From: Symbiodinium natans
Lineage: Eukaryota; Sar; Dinophyceae; Suessiales; Symbiodiniaceae
Assembly (NCBI GenBank): GCA_905221605.1
Contig: CAJNDS010002301.1
Location: 841,692-905,691 of the forward strand
Direction of reading: 5' to 3'
DNA length: 64,000 bases
Part shown: positions 45,364 through 56,073 of the stretch, piece by piece
Position numbering within the stretch: position 1 is the stretch's first letter
How the letters are laid out: every line of letters starts with the position of its first letter
The notes under the pieces: generated by a model
Told to the model about the DNA's origin: nothing
What the model saw: the letters and a program-made list of their open reading frames with translations, nothing else
The model's database searches: none
Program-made: the position numbers and the translations under genes

Positions 45364-45938
45364 ACACACACACACACACGGACACACAGAGACACGGACA
45401 CACAGAGACACGGACACACAGAGACACGGACACACAGAGACACGGACACACAGAGACACGGACACACAGAGACACGGACACGGACACGGACACAGACACA
45501 GACAAACAGATATACATATATATATATATATGGGACCCCCCACAAAAGGTACGCTATTGTCGGAAACACCCACCTAGCAATCTGATAGCCAGCAGCGCTC
45601 AACATCTTGGCCGCGGATCCAGCAGGTCTTTGTGGTTCTTTGCCACGTTGACGACAGACTCGTCCGCCAGCTCCTGCGCAGCTCTATAGTTTAGGGTTTA
45701 GGGTCAGAGCCTTCTTTTGGTGAGGGCTCACGAGTTAGCCGCAGGGCAGCGGACGAACAGTAACTTCAATGCCGGGATGCTGGGATTCGGGGTTTTCGGA
45801 TTCTGTTCACTGAACCCTAAACCCCCAGCCCGCCAACCTTAAACCATACAGCATCGTCTGGCACCTTTGTCCCCAACCACTTCCCCCTAAATCACGGATG
45901 ATGCACCTAATCGGGTCTTGAAGGGGCTCAGAGTCGTC

Positions 45939-45976
<38 letters not shown>

Positions 45977-48736
45977 GGTCTAGGGTGTAGGCTTGTAGCT
46001 GAAATGTTGTAACTAGCGTGCCGCTTGCGGCCTTCTGATGCTGCGATGAAATGTGGCCGAGTCCTTGCCCCCCACCGACTCCAGCAACAACTTGCCACTT
46101 CCAAGTGGCCGATCTGAGCCCAACAGCCCCAAACCCTAAACCTTAAACTTTACACCCTAAACCCTGAACCCTGAACCCTGAACCCTAAACCCTAAACCCT
46201 AAACCCTAAACCCTACACATTGAGCCCTGGCACTTCCAAGGGACCTGGATGTGCTCAAGGCCCAGCACCCTGCCGCGGCCCCGCGCGAGGTTTGCCAACC
46301 TCGGGGCTTTGGAGGTTGACAAGGACTCTGGGGGGTTTAGGGTTTAGGGTTTAGGGTTTAAGGTTTAGGGTTTAGGGTTTAGGGTTTAGGGTTTAGGGCT
46401 ATTGGGTTTAAACCCTAGAACAAAAAGCCTCCCACTCCGCACCGACCTCGATGAGGGTTGATCGAGTCCAAGCTTCCGGCTTTACGCTCGAAGGTGCTCG
46501 GGTTTACAGGGTCTGGGAAACCTTCATGAACCTTTGAATCCCCTGCCGCCCCCCCACCCCCCCAAATCTTGCTCCCTGAACCCTGAACCCTGAACCCTGA
46601 ACCCTGAACCCTGAACCCTGAACCCTCAACCCTAAACCCTAAACCCTAAACCCTAGCCCTAAACCCTAAACCCTAAACCCTAAACCCTAAACTCTCTAAC
46701 TCAAAACACCCTCCAGCTCGACACGGCACATCGCTGCCATGCACCCGCTGCCGGAACCAAGGTCCAGGATCCGAAGCCTGCGCGTAGACTCCGAAACTTT
46801 ACCCTAGGCCCGGTTTAGGGTTTAGGGTTTAGGGTTTAGGGCTAGGGTTTAGGGTCTAAGGTTTAGGGGCTGAGCGGGTAAACTCAAACTCTAAAGCCCC
46901 GCCCACGACCTCTGAACCCCTGAACTCTACACCCTGCATCCTAACCCCTATAAATGGCGCAAACCCACACATGTACAGTGGCCCCTCTGATGCTGAGAAC
47001 CCTGCGGTTCTTCGATACCGGAGACCTTTTCCTGCGGCTGAGACACTTAATGAAGAGTTTCAGGGGCTTCTCGGGGTTTATAGGGTTGGGGATTCAGGGT
47101 TCAGGGCCTACAAAGCCCTGCCCTAGACGCGTTAATAAGCCGAACGAAAATATCTGCAGGTCCCGGGCTTAGTCTCTACGGTAGATAAACCTGCGAAGAA
47201 TTCGTGCTCAGGGTCTAGGGGTGGGCACGATGGTGAGGGGGTTCATCAGTTTCAGCTTCAGGGCTACTTGCAATGTGTCAAACTAAGAGCTTAGGAGGCT
47301 TAGGAGAGGTGCAGCATCCATCCCTAAACCTATATACACCCGAAACCAACCTCTAAACCCCTAAACCCCTGAAACCCTGAACCCCTAACACCCCTCAACC
47401 CCTAAACGCCTCCACCCCTCAACCCCTAAACCTCCAAATCCCCATACCCCCTGACCCCTAAACCTCCAAATCCCCACACCCCTGAGGCCCCCAAACCCGC
47501 AAGCTCCATAGTGTTTTGGAGCTGAACCCCTAAACCCCTAAAACCCCTAAAACCCCTAAAGCCCCTAAAACCCCTAAAACCTCTAAACCCCAAGCTCTTT
47601 CGTGTTTTGGATGCAGGGGCTCAAGGCTTCGTGGGCGGAGTGTCTCCTCCACCAACTCCAAGGCCGCGGCGTGCACGTGCGGCGCGGACACCTTTCTTAG
47701 TTGATACTAACTCGAGTTTAGGGTTTAGGGTTTAGGGTTTGGGGTTTGGAGTTTGGGGTTTGGGGTTTGGGGTCTGGGGTTTGGGGTTTAGGGTTTAGGG
47801 TTTGGGGTTTAGCTAGGGTCGGAAGGCCTGAGAAACCAAAAGAGCTCCTAAACCTCTAAAAAGGGCCAGGGGCCTGGGCCCCAGTCGAACCCATGACCGC
47901 CGCTGCATCCAGGTAGGCGTCGGCGCCTGCTGCGGGGGAGTTTTGTTTAGGGTTTAGGGTTTAGGGTTTAGGGTTTAGGGTTTAGGGTTTAGGATTTAGG
48001 GTTTAGGGTTTAGGGTTTAGGGTTTAGGGTTTGGAGGGCTTCAGGAGTTCAGGGCGCCCCTCAACTCTTCACCGCCAGCCTTCCTGAGGTCACAAACCTG
48101 GAAAAAAAAAACAACGCGGAACTGGAGAGCCTTCGGGCACGAAGTCGGCTCGGTCCACGGCTGCGTACGCCTTGCGCTCATATTCACCCGAAGGGTTCGG
48201 GGGGCCTCAAACCCCTAAGCCATGAACCCTGAGTTCATACCTAAACCCTAAACCCTAAACCCTAAACCCTAAACCCTAAACCCTAAACCCTAAACCCTAA
48301 ACCCTAAACCCTAAATAAACCCTAAACCCTAAACCCTAAACCGCTTCAAATCCCTAAGCTCTCGACTCCAAGCCCTAAACCCTAATTACCCTGCAAACCA
48401 TGAACCTTCAACTCCTCAACCCCTACATCCCCAAATAGGCCAAAGCCCACTCAAGGTTCAGGATTGGCTTCTGGCTCAGGGTTCCGGGCTGACCCCCTCA
48501 AAAAATCCTGAAACCCTAAACCCTAAACCCTAACCCTAAACCCTAAACCCTAAACCCTAAACCCTAAACCCTAAACCCTAAACCCTAAATCCTAAACCCT
48601 AAACCCTAAACCCTAAACCCTAAACCCCAAACTCTAAGCCCTACACCCTAAATCCGCTTTGGAAGCTTCAAGGCCCAGCCTCGGCCGCTGCCGCGCTGCG
48701 TAGGACGCCATGCCGCTGTAGCAGCTGAGTGAGCTC
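41484..48736 (-). CDS. PCMT1: Protein-L-isoaspartate O-methyltransferase, 12 exons
   Basis: Uses SAM to methylate isoaspartyl residues for protein repair; cytosolic. Exons: 48736-48680, 48170-48131, 47926-47880, 47691-47621, 46777-46730, 46299-46245, 45673-45620, 44207-44160, 43485-43432, 42783-42713, 42405-42347, and 41602 to at most 41484 (in-frame TAG). Family motifs in order: [34 protein letters not shown] (active-site loop), [16 protein letters not shown] (SAM motif I), [68 protein letters not shown]. Phases join at all eleven junctions and spacing follows the human enzyme closely. The start exon is missing; the exon 49088-49040 may lie upstream. Donors: 7 GC, 3 GT, 1 GA. Introns of 188-1412 bp hold telomere-like arrays, a CT tract and a CA satellite. 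The PIMT family call is firm; the symbol is the animal name. Confidence 0.92.
41991..42068 (-). repeat. (CCCTAAA)n array in a PIMT intron
   Basis: Eleven perfect units in the last PIMT intron, between 42405-42347 and 41602. Confidence 0.9.
43540..43742 (+). repeat. (CT)n tract with CGCTCT variants
   Basis: About 200 bp of CT/TC repeats with interspersed CG, in the PIMT intron between 44207-44160 and 43485-43432. It begins about 55 bp from the latter exon. A long polypyrimidine/polypurine mirror tract. Confidence 0.9.
44475..44575 (+). repeat. (TTTAGGG)n array in a PIMT intron
   Basis: About 13 units with one TTTCGG change. Confidence 0.9.
44764..45500 (+). repeat. CACA/GAGA satellite
   Basis: About 730 bp of ACACAGAGACAC-type repeats with a pure (CA)n core at 45265-45358 and a GGACACAGAGACAC 14-mer array at its right end. 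It occupies half of the largest PIMT intron (45620 to 44207). Long open frames across it are low-complexity artefacts. Confidence 0.95.
45940..46215. repeat. GGGTTGA and CCCTAAA arrays in a PIMT intron
   Basis: GAGGGTT units at 45940-45978 and CCCTAAA/CCCTGAA units at 46150-46215, between exons 46299-46245 and 45673-45620. Confidence 0.8.
46326..46690. repeat. Facing arrays between two PIMT exons
   Basis: TTTAGGG units at 46333-46400, then CCCTGAA (eight units) grading to CCCTAAA at 46570-46690. Together they fill most of the 430-bp intron between exons 46777-46730 and 46299-46245. Confidence 0.9.
46812..47815 (+). repeat. Telomere-like units in the PIMT motif I intron
   Basis: TTTAGGG at 46812-46865, CCCCTAAA variants at 47350-47590, then TTTAGGG/TTTGGGG at 47715-47815, which abuts the acceptor side of exon 47691-47621. 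An intron-internal open frame at 46954-47172 has no support. Confidence 0.8.
47945..48032 (+). repeat. (TTTAGGG)n array in a PIMT intron
   Basis: Twelve units with one TTTAGGA change, between exons 48170-48131 and 47926-47880. Confidence 0.9.
48240..48625 (-). repeat. Two long CCCTAAA arrays in a PIMT intron
   Basis: 48240-48345 (about 14 units) and 48510-48625 (about 16 units), in the intron between exons 48736-48680 and 48170-48131. TTTAGGG units resume at 48748-48800 just upstream of the first placed exon, so both orientations flank it. Confidence 0.9.
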
Positions 48737-49039
48737 CTTGCCCAAGGAGGGGTTTAGGGTTTAGGGTTTAGGGTTAGGGTTTAGGGTTTAGGGTGTAGGG
48801 TCGAGGCCCCCCCAACCTGGAAACCCTGATAGGGCTTTGGGGCCTTGGTGTTGTGCCTCATCCCTGGACCCGAAACCCCCGCAAACCTAAACCCGGAAGC
48901 CCTGCACTTCTCCCAACCGGATGGGCCCACACCACCATGCCGGATTGGTGATGCTGCCAGAAAATTGCATGGCACAGCTGCCTGCCCTAAACCCTAAACC
49001 CTACATCCCCTTTGTTTCGCAAGCATACCCAGTACTCAC

Positions 49040-52000
49040 CCGGGGACACCCGATAAATCGGTTCTCGGCTCTGAGCCGGTCCAAATGACTTGTCCTCGTG
49101 TCCCTAAACCCCAAAAACCCGAGGCTTCTATAAACCCCAAATCCTGGCAAAACTGCTACAAAAGGTTCTCATGTTTGGCACTCCCCAAGTATTGTGCTCC
49201 GAGCCAGCCTCCAGGCTGAATATTGTCGTGGAGCGAGGCTTACGTTTTCCGGAGTTTCGCGTTTGGGGGGCCGGAAGGGGGGGGGGGAGGGGTTCAGGGC
49301 TTAGGGCTTGAAACCTGCGCTCATTCTGCAGTTGAGCTATTCGACGGATGCTAGTTGGTCTTGCTCTGTGTGCCTGCTGTATTCGACTCTGCTGGATAAT
49401 ACCTGGCCCCTGAACCCTCAACCCTCAGCCCTCAGCCCTAAGCCTTTCTTCCTGTCCATATGAGAGCTTGCTCCGAAAACTGTTGCCTCGTGGCTGTCAG
49501 CAGTGCTCAGCGGCACACCGCAGAACCGGCACACAGGGATCTCCTGCACTGAGAGCTAAACCCTAAACCCTAAACCCTAAACCCTAAAACCTAAACCCTA
49601 AACCCCAAACCCTAAACCCTAAACCTGAAGGGGCGACTTCCTCCGAGGTAGAGGGAGCAGACTGTTGGGCAGGTTTTTGGGGGGCATGCCTAGTACCCTG
49701 GCTTATAAAGGTGTTTGTTCCAACCCTTTTTCTCGGGCTCGGTTCACCTTTGCATCAAGTCCGCATGTCAGCGGCATTTCTTCAAAAGCCCTGCGATCCC
49801 CGTCGTGCTCATTTTCTGGCCGAATTAACATCGGGGCCTAATGTCTTTAGAGGCGGTGTCGTGGGGAGTTGTGACTTTATTGGGGTTTTTTGGGTGAATT
49901 TAGGGTTCCCGAGCCACAGGCATGATCTCTTTCGTGGGGTCAGATGGTCTTCTCAGGATCGGCCTCGGTGAAATCAAGTCTTCCGGGCGTTAATATAGGG
50001 GCCTTAATGTTTCGACTAGGGCTCTTATAGTACATTTATAAGAAGGGGCCATAAGGGAATACCATTATTCATTATTCCGGCCCCTATATTGGGCTGAATG
50101 GCTTGCCTTTCCCTCTGCCTCTTTAAGGCATCTTTTGCATTCTCGGCCCGTAAATCCCTGTTCTCACGTGCAACATTACAGTGCCTGAAGCCTGTGGGCC
50201 TAAACGCTAAACCCTAAACCCCAAACCCTAAACCCTAAACCCTAAACCCTAAACCCTAAACCCTAAACCCTAAGCAGCCCTCTGAACCCTGGAGGGCTTA
50301 TAGGGTTCAGGGTTCGGCGCTTCTTTCGTCCTCCGCTGCTTCAGCCGAGGGGGCACGGCTACCCATTGGCGAAGGTGGCTCCCAAGGCTGTCAATGTAGG
50401 AGATATGGGGCGAACAGTAGGGTGCAGAGTGTAGCGAGTTGAATGACTGATTATAGCTTCTACATCCTGCAACAACCCATGCGTTGTGAACTTGAGCTCA
50501 GCTCCTTTCTAGAAGACGCACATGGTCAGGGCGTTCCTTGACATAGAACGTGATACCCGACACTCAATCCTAAATCCTAAACCCTCGATCATGGGACGTG
50601 AGCTGACCCCACAGGAGCTGTGGCAGCCACAAAATTCTGCTTGAGGCTGTCTTACTCTATGGCTGAGGGTTTAGGGCTCAGGGGTTGAAAGGCTCTTTTG
50701 GGCTTTGGGGAGAAGTGCTTGCTTGGGGGTTCGGATTGAGGGTTTGGAGCTTGGGTCTGGGTCTGCAGGCAAGCAAGATCGCAAGCTTTTGAGCTGACTT
50801 GCCAGGCGGAGCAGCATGAACGGAGGATGCCCAAAACCCGAAGTCCAAATCTCTAAATTCCAAATCCTATATTCCCTCGACCCTCAACCCCAGAATTTCT
50901 GAGACCTGATAGATCCCGTGGCCTACGGCCTTACGGCCTAGTAGGAATTTCGGCCTTATAGACCCTATAACACCCTAAACCCCAAAGCCACGACAGAAAC
51001 CTCAAAAAATTCCTGGATGGGCCCCTAACCTGAAACCCCTAAACCCTCAATCCGAAATCCCATGGGCCCTCAACTTAGACCTTTCAAAGACCCAACAGCC
51101 TGAGGCTTACGGATTTTTAGGACCTATGGGGCGGCCAGGATTCAGGCTTTGGTTGAGCTTTTTCGGGGTTTAGTAAGGGTTTTGGGGCTTTGGGGTCTTA
51201 GAGCTATAGGTTTTAGTGCTTAGTTAGGGGTGTTCGGGTCTTCGTATATTGGCGCTTAGGGTTGTGCTTGACGCCTCCTCAATGTGGAATGCTTCACGCC
51301 TCAACCCCCGAGGCCTTCACACTCGGACTAGGGTTCATGGTTCGGGGTTGATGGCTTCGGGCTTGAATTAGGAAGGGTTGAAGCTTTTGGCCGGGTGGTA
51401 GTGTAGGACCATAAGCCCTGCATCCTGTTTAGGATCCCTAAACCCTAAACCCTAGACCCTAATTAAACCCTAGACCCTAAACCCTGCATCTGAGAGCCTT
51501 CTTTCGCAGCATCTCATTCTCTTGCTGCATGGCCTCAGCTGCAGTCTTTCCGGTCGAGGACTTCACATAAACCCTTACACCCTAAGCCCTATCAACCCCA
51601 CAGTCCTAAACCTAAACCCTAAACCCCTAAAGCCGAAACCCCTACATCCCTAACCCCTGAAGCCCTATATACATCCCTGAGCCCTGAAGCCTAAGCCCGA
51701 CCATACAGCCTACACCGTACATACCCTAAACCCCCCACGTCCCCAAACCCTAAATCCCGAAGGGCCTGCTGATGAGGTTTGGGGTTTAGGGTTTGTACAG
51801 TAGACCCCAAAAAGTTGGAAACCTTTTTAAGGACAAATAATGCTGGGATTCCCTCTACTTTACTCTTAGGGATTGAGGCGATTGAGTTTCCAACTTTTCG
51901 GCTTCTACGACAATTAGGGTTTATCAGGCTCGGGTGCTGGATTTCGGGGGCCCCATCAGCCAATCCACAGACTGAAAGCCGACTCTCAAGGACTGAGTCG

Positions 52001-53490
52001 AATCCCTCCACCTTCTTCGCGTATGAAACCCCTAAATGCTAAACCCTATAGGCCCTATAAACGAAACCCTAGGACCCGTAACTTGCCCTGGGATTCCACA
52101 CCGACATGCGCCGTCGAAAGTCTTCCACCTGCAGGGAGTCAGTTCGAACTGCCAAGGTTGAAGTGGCTTAGGGTTTTTGGGCTTTTGGGGTGTTTCTTTC
52201 GTTTTTGGGCGGTGGGGTTGGGGGGCGGGGGGGGGTTCCCTAGACATGATCATTGCTTCCCGCAAGGGGCCCATCGTGTAGACTTTGTAACCGCATAGTC
52301 CCCGTTTCTGGGCAACTTAATGCACCTCTGCTCTATACAGTACACATCCAGGTTGTGGCTGCCGTCCGTGGGCAACTTGACCGTCAAGCGCAACCCTAAA
52401 CCATAAACCCTACACCCTCATTTCCACGATCAAAGGAGCACCCTAAAAGTCGCCATGTAGTTCCGACTGCGAGTCGGAGAAGGCTTGTGCCAGACATGCA
52501 CGTATGGTCTGGGGAGTAGGGTTAAGGGTTTAGGGTTCAGGGTTTAGGGCTACAACCCCTACAGCCCTGAGCCCCCCCGAAGCAACCAAATCCGAAAACC
52601 CCTAAATTCCCCCTAAGACCCACCAAAAACCTTCTCAACCAGATAAGGTCATCGTAGGAACGCCTGGGCGCCTGACCGATCCAACCTCTGAGGGAGCGCC
52701 GCTTGGCATCTGCAGTCGCATTTTTACGTGGGTCGTGGGGCTTCGGGTTTAAGGTTTATAGGGTTTAGGGTTTGGGGTTTAAGGATGAGGGTTTTGTAGC
52801 GGTTGGGCTTCGCAATGTATAGGAAAGTCCAGTAGAACTGTTCTTTGCTGCGGGTTTCCCGGGGGCCTCAGGGCAAAAAAACACTGTTTCGCCTTGTTTT
52901 TGCTTTTACGGTCAATAGAAACTTAGCCGTGACATTGGAGAGAAGGCTACAACTGGTGAATCGACATTTCGGGTTGTGGGGTTTAGAGGTGCACAGAAAA
53001 GCCTTTACCGGGAGATAACTGGAGGAGTGCTCCGAATGCCAGAACTGCGCTTCAACAACCCGTCGCTCTCAACACTTCATGCGCAAGGACTGCCACCCCC
53101 CCCCAAAAAAAAAACAAGAGGACAAGATTAATACACAAATAAAGACATGTGAACGTAACATGCAATAAAGAAAAGTATATGTATACATATATATCTATAT
53201 AAGTACGTATATATATATATATATAGATGCAAATAAATACACATCGTCGCCTGGCTCCAGCGTTGTGGACTTGCAAAGCCGGACCTGAGGAAAAAAGGTG
53301 TTTACGTTTGGGGTTTGGGGGCCTCTCACCCTAAACCCTAAATCCTAAAACCCTAAACCGAAAAAATCCTAAACCTTAAGGTTTTCATAATTTACAGGGC
53401 CTGCGTGTTTGGAGAGCCTCCACTTGTAGTTTTTGCTGAGGTCGGTCTGGGGGTTCTCAAAGCCTTGGGGGTGAAACACCGCACATCCCT
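49040..53490 (-). CDS. Unidentified multi-exon gene (gene V) upstream of PIMT
   Basis: Minus-strand exons or islands: 53490-53412 (GFENPQTDLSKNYKWRLS), 52709-52643 (AKRRSLRGWIGQAPRRSYDD), 52395-52285 (TVKLPTDGSHNLDVYCIEQR), 52156-52090 (TDSLQVEDFRRRMSVWNP), 51566-51495 (TAAEAMQQENEMLRKKA, coiled-coil-like), 50830-50763 (HAAPPGKSAQKLAILLA), 50387-50303 (LGSHLRQWVAVPPRLKQRR), 49543-~49470 (EIPVCRFCGVPLSTADSHEA, a CxxC pair), 49373-49315 (HRARPTSIRRIAQLQNER, GT donor), about 49240-49180 (LEAGSEHNTWGVPNM) and 49088-49040 (HLDRLRAENRFIGCPR, GTGAGT donor). No stop exon was seen between these and PIMT, so the most 3' ones could be PIMT 5' exons. Product not recognised. Confidence 0.5.
49556..49625 (-). 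repeat. (CCCTAAA)n array
   Basis: Ten units adjoining the acceptor side of the exon-like island 49543-49470. The following stretch 49630-50160 has no telomere-like units and holds the foldback at 49992-50090. Confidence 0.85.
49992..50090. mobile_element. Foldback element, family 8
   Basis: AATATAGGGGCC at 49992-50003 and GGCCCCTATATT at 50079-50090 are perfect 12-bp inverted repeats, followed inward by TTAATG / CATTATT. The centre has TTATAGTACATTTATAAG. It differs in sequence from family 1 but has the same size and design. Confidence 0.7.
50190..50275 (-). repeat. (CCCTAAA)n array
   Basis: About eleven units, close to the 3' side of the gene V island 50387-50303. Confidence 0.85.
51810..51898. 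mobile_element. Short foldback with 13-bp arms
   Basis: AAAAGTTGGAAAC at 51810-51822 and GTTTCCAACTTTT at 51886-51898 are perfect inverted repeats. Confidence 0.65.
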
Positions 53491-53682
53491 CCTCGCCACC
53501 CCTAACCCTAAACCCTAAACCCTAAACCCCGATGTTGCATTCTTTGGAACACAAGCCAACAACCAAAACCCGCAAATGCCAAAATCCTAGTCTAAACCTG
53601 CAACTCCCTGTATTTTTGGGGTGAGAGCTGGGCGGGGGGGGGGGGGGGGGGGGGGGAGCAACGTTCCTGCCGGACCCAAACT

Positions 53683-54021
53683 TTGAAACCCAGAGTTGTG
53701 CAACGCGGCAAACACGCTGTAAATACCAGGGCAAAGAAAGAACAGGGCCTGACAAAGTTTCGTTTTCAGTCTGCGCTCAAACGCTCCGTGGCCTGGGTCT
53801 TGGCACGCGAATCCTCTGAAACTATACTGTCTCAAGGATTCGTGGCCTGCTACCTGATGCGTCCTGCTGTGAAGGATGCGCTTCTCCAAGTTTTTACAAA
53901 ATGCAAAGCAGGCTATGTTCAAAAATTCAAGTCGCACGCCGTTACCAAGAATTCGGGGCCGGAAATGCTAATCTTGCACAAAAAACGTTCGCTTACCCAG
54001 CCCCGAAACCCTAAACCCTAA
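53683..54021. other. Ambiguous coding-like stretch
   Basis: An uninterrupted plus-strand frame includes RSVAWVLARESSETILSQGF and DALLQVFTKCKAGYVQKFKS; the minus strand is also open over most of it. No splice context or family match decides between them. The rest of 54020-55000 holds the family 5 copy and another two-way open stretch at 54217-54564. Confidence 0.3.
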
Positions 54022-54088
54022 ACCCTGGGCCCATCTCACCCCAGAATCAACAGCTCCATGCATAGCCTGACAACCCTCTTCGGGTAGT

Positions 54089-54200
54089 CCTATGGTCCCT
54101 TAGTATGGGCCCTGAAAAAGGGGCCCCGTATGTACCCCTTATTTACCCTACACAATTTCAGAACCCATACATCAGAACCCTTTAAAGTACCCTTTATAAC
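54089..54200 (+). repeat. Dispersed element family 5, copy 2
   Basis: Matches 4917-5012 over TATGG..CCCTTA, GAAAAAGGGG and CCATACATCAGAACCCTTTA. Confidence 0.6.
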
Positions 54201-54984
54201 CCCGGACGGTTTAGAGCTACAGTGCTCCGTCAAGCGTCATGGGCGTCTCACGTCCGGATGCAAGTCTGCTCCTGGCCGAGCATTGAAAGGCTTGGTGAAG
54301 GAAGCAGCTACAGCAGCTCCTACTCCTTGCAGGATTCCTTGCCTTCGCCACAGCACTGTAAGCTGCACTCCTCTCACCTAGGAATCCCTTAGAGGCCTTC
54401 CCCCACAAACATAAACATGCCGAGATGGCCCACCACGGGCATATGAGCTGGACAGAGACCTTACAGTGGAACTGCACTGGACGACGTTGACTCCGGACTA
54501 TTCGGGCTCTCTGCCTACAACCAGGGTCATCCCGGACCAAAGCTCGCAAAACATGCAAGGACATCTTATCTAAGTTGATCCCCTACAAAAACTGTATGAC
54601 ACATGAAATCAGTGAGTTGATTTGGAGGCTGTTGAATTAATTATGTTTTCAGATGACCTGAGTCGAGGAGATCTGCGCCTAAGGCCCCCGACCACAATTC
54701 ACCTGGAAACAGTAACCCAATCACGAAGCGCACGCGGATGTGAGGTTTGATCTAAACTTCTGGGCCCTTCTTCGCCCTACAGTGGGATATCCTTATAGAG
54801 GCTTACGAGAATAGGGGTTTTTTTCGAGAATATATCCCCAACTGGTAGGATTCCCTTTTCATGGTCGAACTGAGGATTCCTTGGAGGGCCCCTTGCCCGC
54901 AGATCTCTAGCCTCCCAAACCCCGAAGCCCCGAAACACCCCCAAACCCGTAAAAAAAAAAACAACCTCGAACTTGCCCCCCGCG

Positions 54985-55225
54985 CCCTAAACCCTAAACC
55001 CTAAACCCTAAACCCTAAACCCCCCAAAAAAACAACAAACGAAACCCTCAGATCTCAGGAAAGCCAGGGTCGGCTCCCAGAAGCCGGCGGAAACATGACC
55101 TGTCTAGGGGTGCAGGATTTTAGGGTTCAAGGGTAATTTGTGGGTTTAGGGTTTAGGGTTTAGGGTTTAGGGTTTAGGGTTTGGGGTTTGGGGTTTGGGG
55201 TTTGGGGTTTGGGGTTTAGGGTTCA
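54985..55225. repeat. Facing telomere-like arrays
   Basis: CCCTAAA units at 54985-55022 and TTTAGGG/TTTGGGG units at 55141-55225; degenerate TTTAGGG continues to 55400. This is the last telomere-rich segment before the retrotransposon. Confidence 0.85.
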
Positions 55226-55666
55226 GAGGCTTCGGGTTTAGGGTTTGGAGGCTTCGGCTTCATAGTTTCGGGTTTAGGGCTTGTTAGGGTTTAAGTGTTT
55301 ATGGTGTAATGGTTTAGGGTTTAGGGGCTCAGGGCATTACGGTTTCGGGTGTAGGGGTTTAGGGCGCAAAGGCTTAGGGGTTAAAGGTTTACGGTTTAAA
55401 GGTCTCCTACATTCTCTAAACGGTCAAGGGGTTTCGGGATCTGGAGCTATACACGCTACACCCTAAACCCCCGAAAAAACCAATTACACCCCCAAACAGC
55501 AGTTTGTTGTGTGTTCTCTGAGGCTTCAAGGGCTCCATTCAGAGTTCTCCCAAGGCCCAGAAACCATGCATACAAACCTTTCGCGACGCGCTGCAAGCAT
55601 GAACGAGTCCTTCCGCCTACAACACAGCAAGGAATGAAGACCCCTAAACCCTAAACCCTATACGGG

Positions 55667-55889
55667 GGGCAACCGAAGCAGGACAGGGAACAAGACAGTC
55701 AACCCCAACAGAAGCCCTTATTACCCCTGGAACAACCAACAACCGAACAGCAAGACCCCAAACCAAGGGTACACTTTTTACGAAACCTTCGACCGCTTTG
55801 GTCATGGCTTGAGCCAAAGATTACCGGGTTCATTGACCCTTCAACCTCCAATACCAACTCCTTTCTACAATACCAATTGCAGCTCCGCA
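55667..55889 (-). mobile_element. Candidate 3' LTR of the copia element
   Basis: It starts, on the minus strand, with TGCGGAGCTG immediately after a purine-rich tract, as LTRs do. The far boundary is put where CCCTAAA units end at 55666, giving about 220 bp. The end does not show a clear CA, and the 5' LTR is outside the window, so this cannot be confirmed here. Confidence 0.35.
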
Positions 55890-55900
55890 CTCCCCTGTCC
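55890..55900 (-). promoter_or_regulatory. Candidate polypurine tract
   Basis: The minus strand reads GGACAGGGGAG directly before TGCGG, 170 bp after the polyprotein stop. This is the expected place for the plus-strand primer of an LTR retrotransposon. Confidence 0.45.
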
Positions 55901-55917
55901 TAGGATTTCCTAGGACA
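55896..55917. repeat. Perfect 10-bp palindrome beside the polypurine tract
   Basis: TGTCCTAGGA-TT-TCCTAGGACA. The arms overlap the purine tract, so its RNA could form a hairpin there. Confidence 0.7.
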
Positions 55918-56073
55918 CATTGGAGGTGCAGATCTTTGGCCAAAAACCGCCATTTAGGCAGCAGCCAGCTGCTTGAAATGCACATTGTGGTTTAACGTCT
56001 TCCAGGACGAACCTTCAGCTCATTGGCTGAATCCTTTACCATTGAGGATTTCTTCACCTCGCACTTGGAAAAT

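Noticed and set aside
44605-45605. Long open frames of Cys-Val and His-Thr repeats on both strands
   Set aside because: They are translations of the CA/GA satellite in all frames; no stop can occur in such repeats. The region is a PIMT intron.
46954-47172. 72-codon plus-strand frame
   Set aside because: Falls within a PIMT intron among telomere-like units and has no splice or motif support.
49711-49971. 86-codon plus-strand frame (frame begins at a non-ATG codon)
   Set aside because: No motif, no splice context, and it lies next to a foldback element in an otherwise minus-strand gene cluster.
1-55660. Gene-free subtelomeric repeat desert
   Set aside because: First impression only; TTLL and PIMT exons with joining phases and family spacing show that genes are present.
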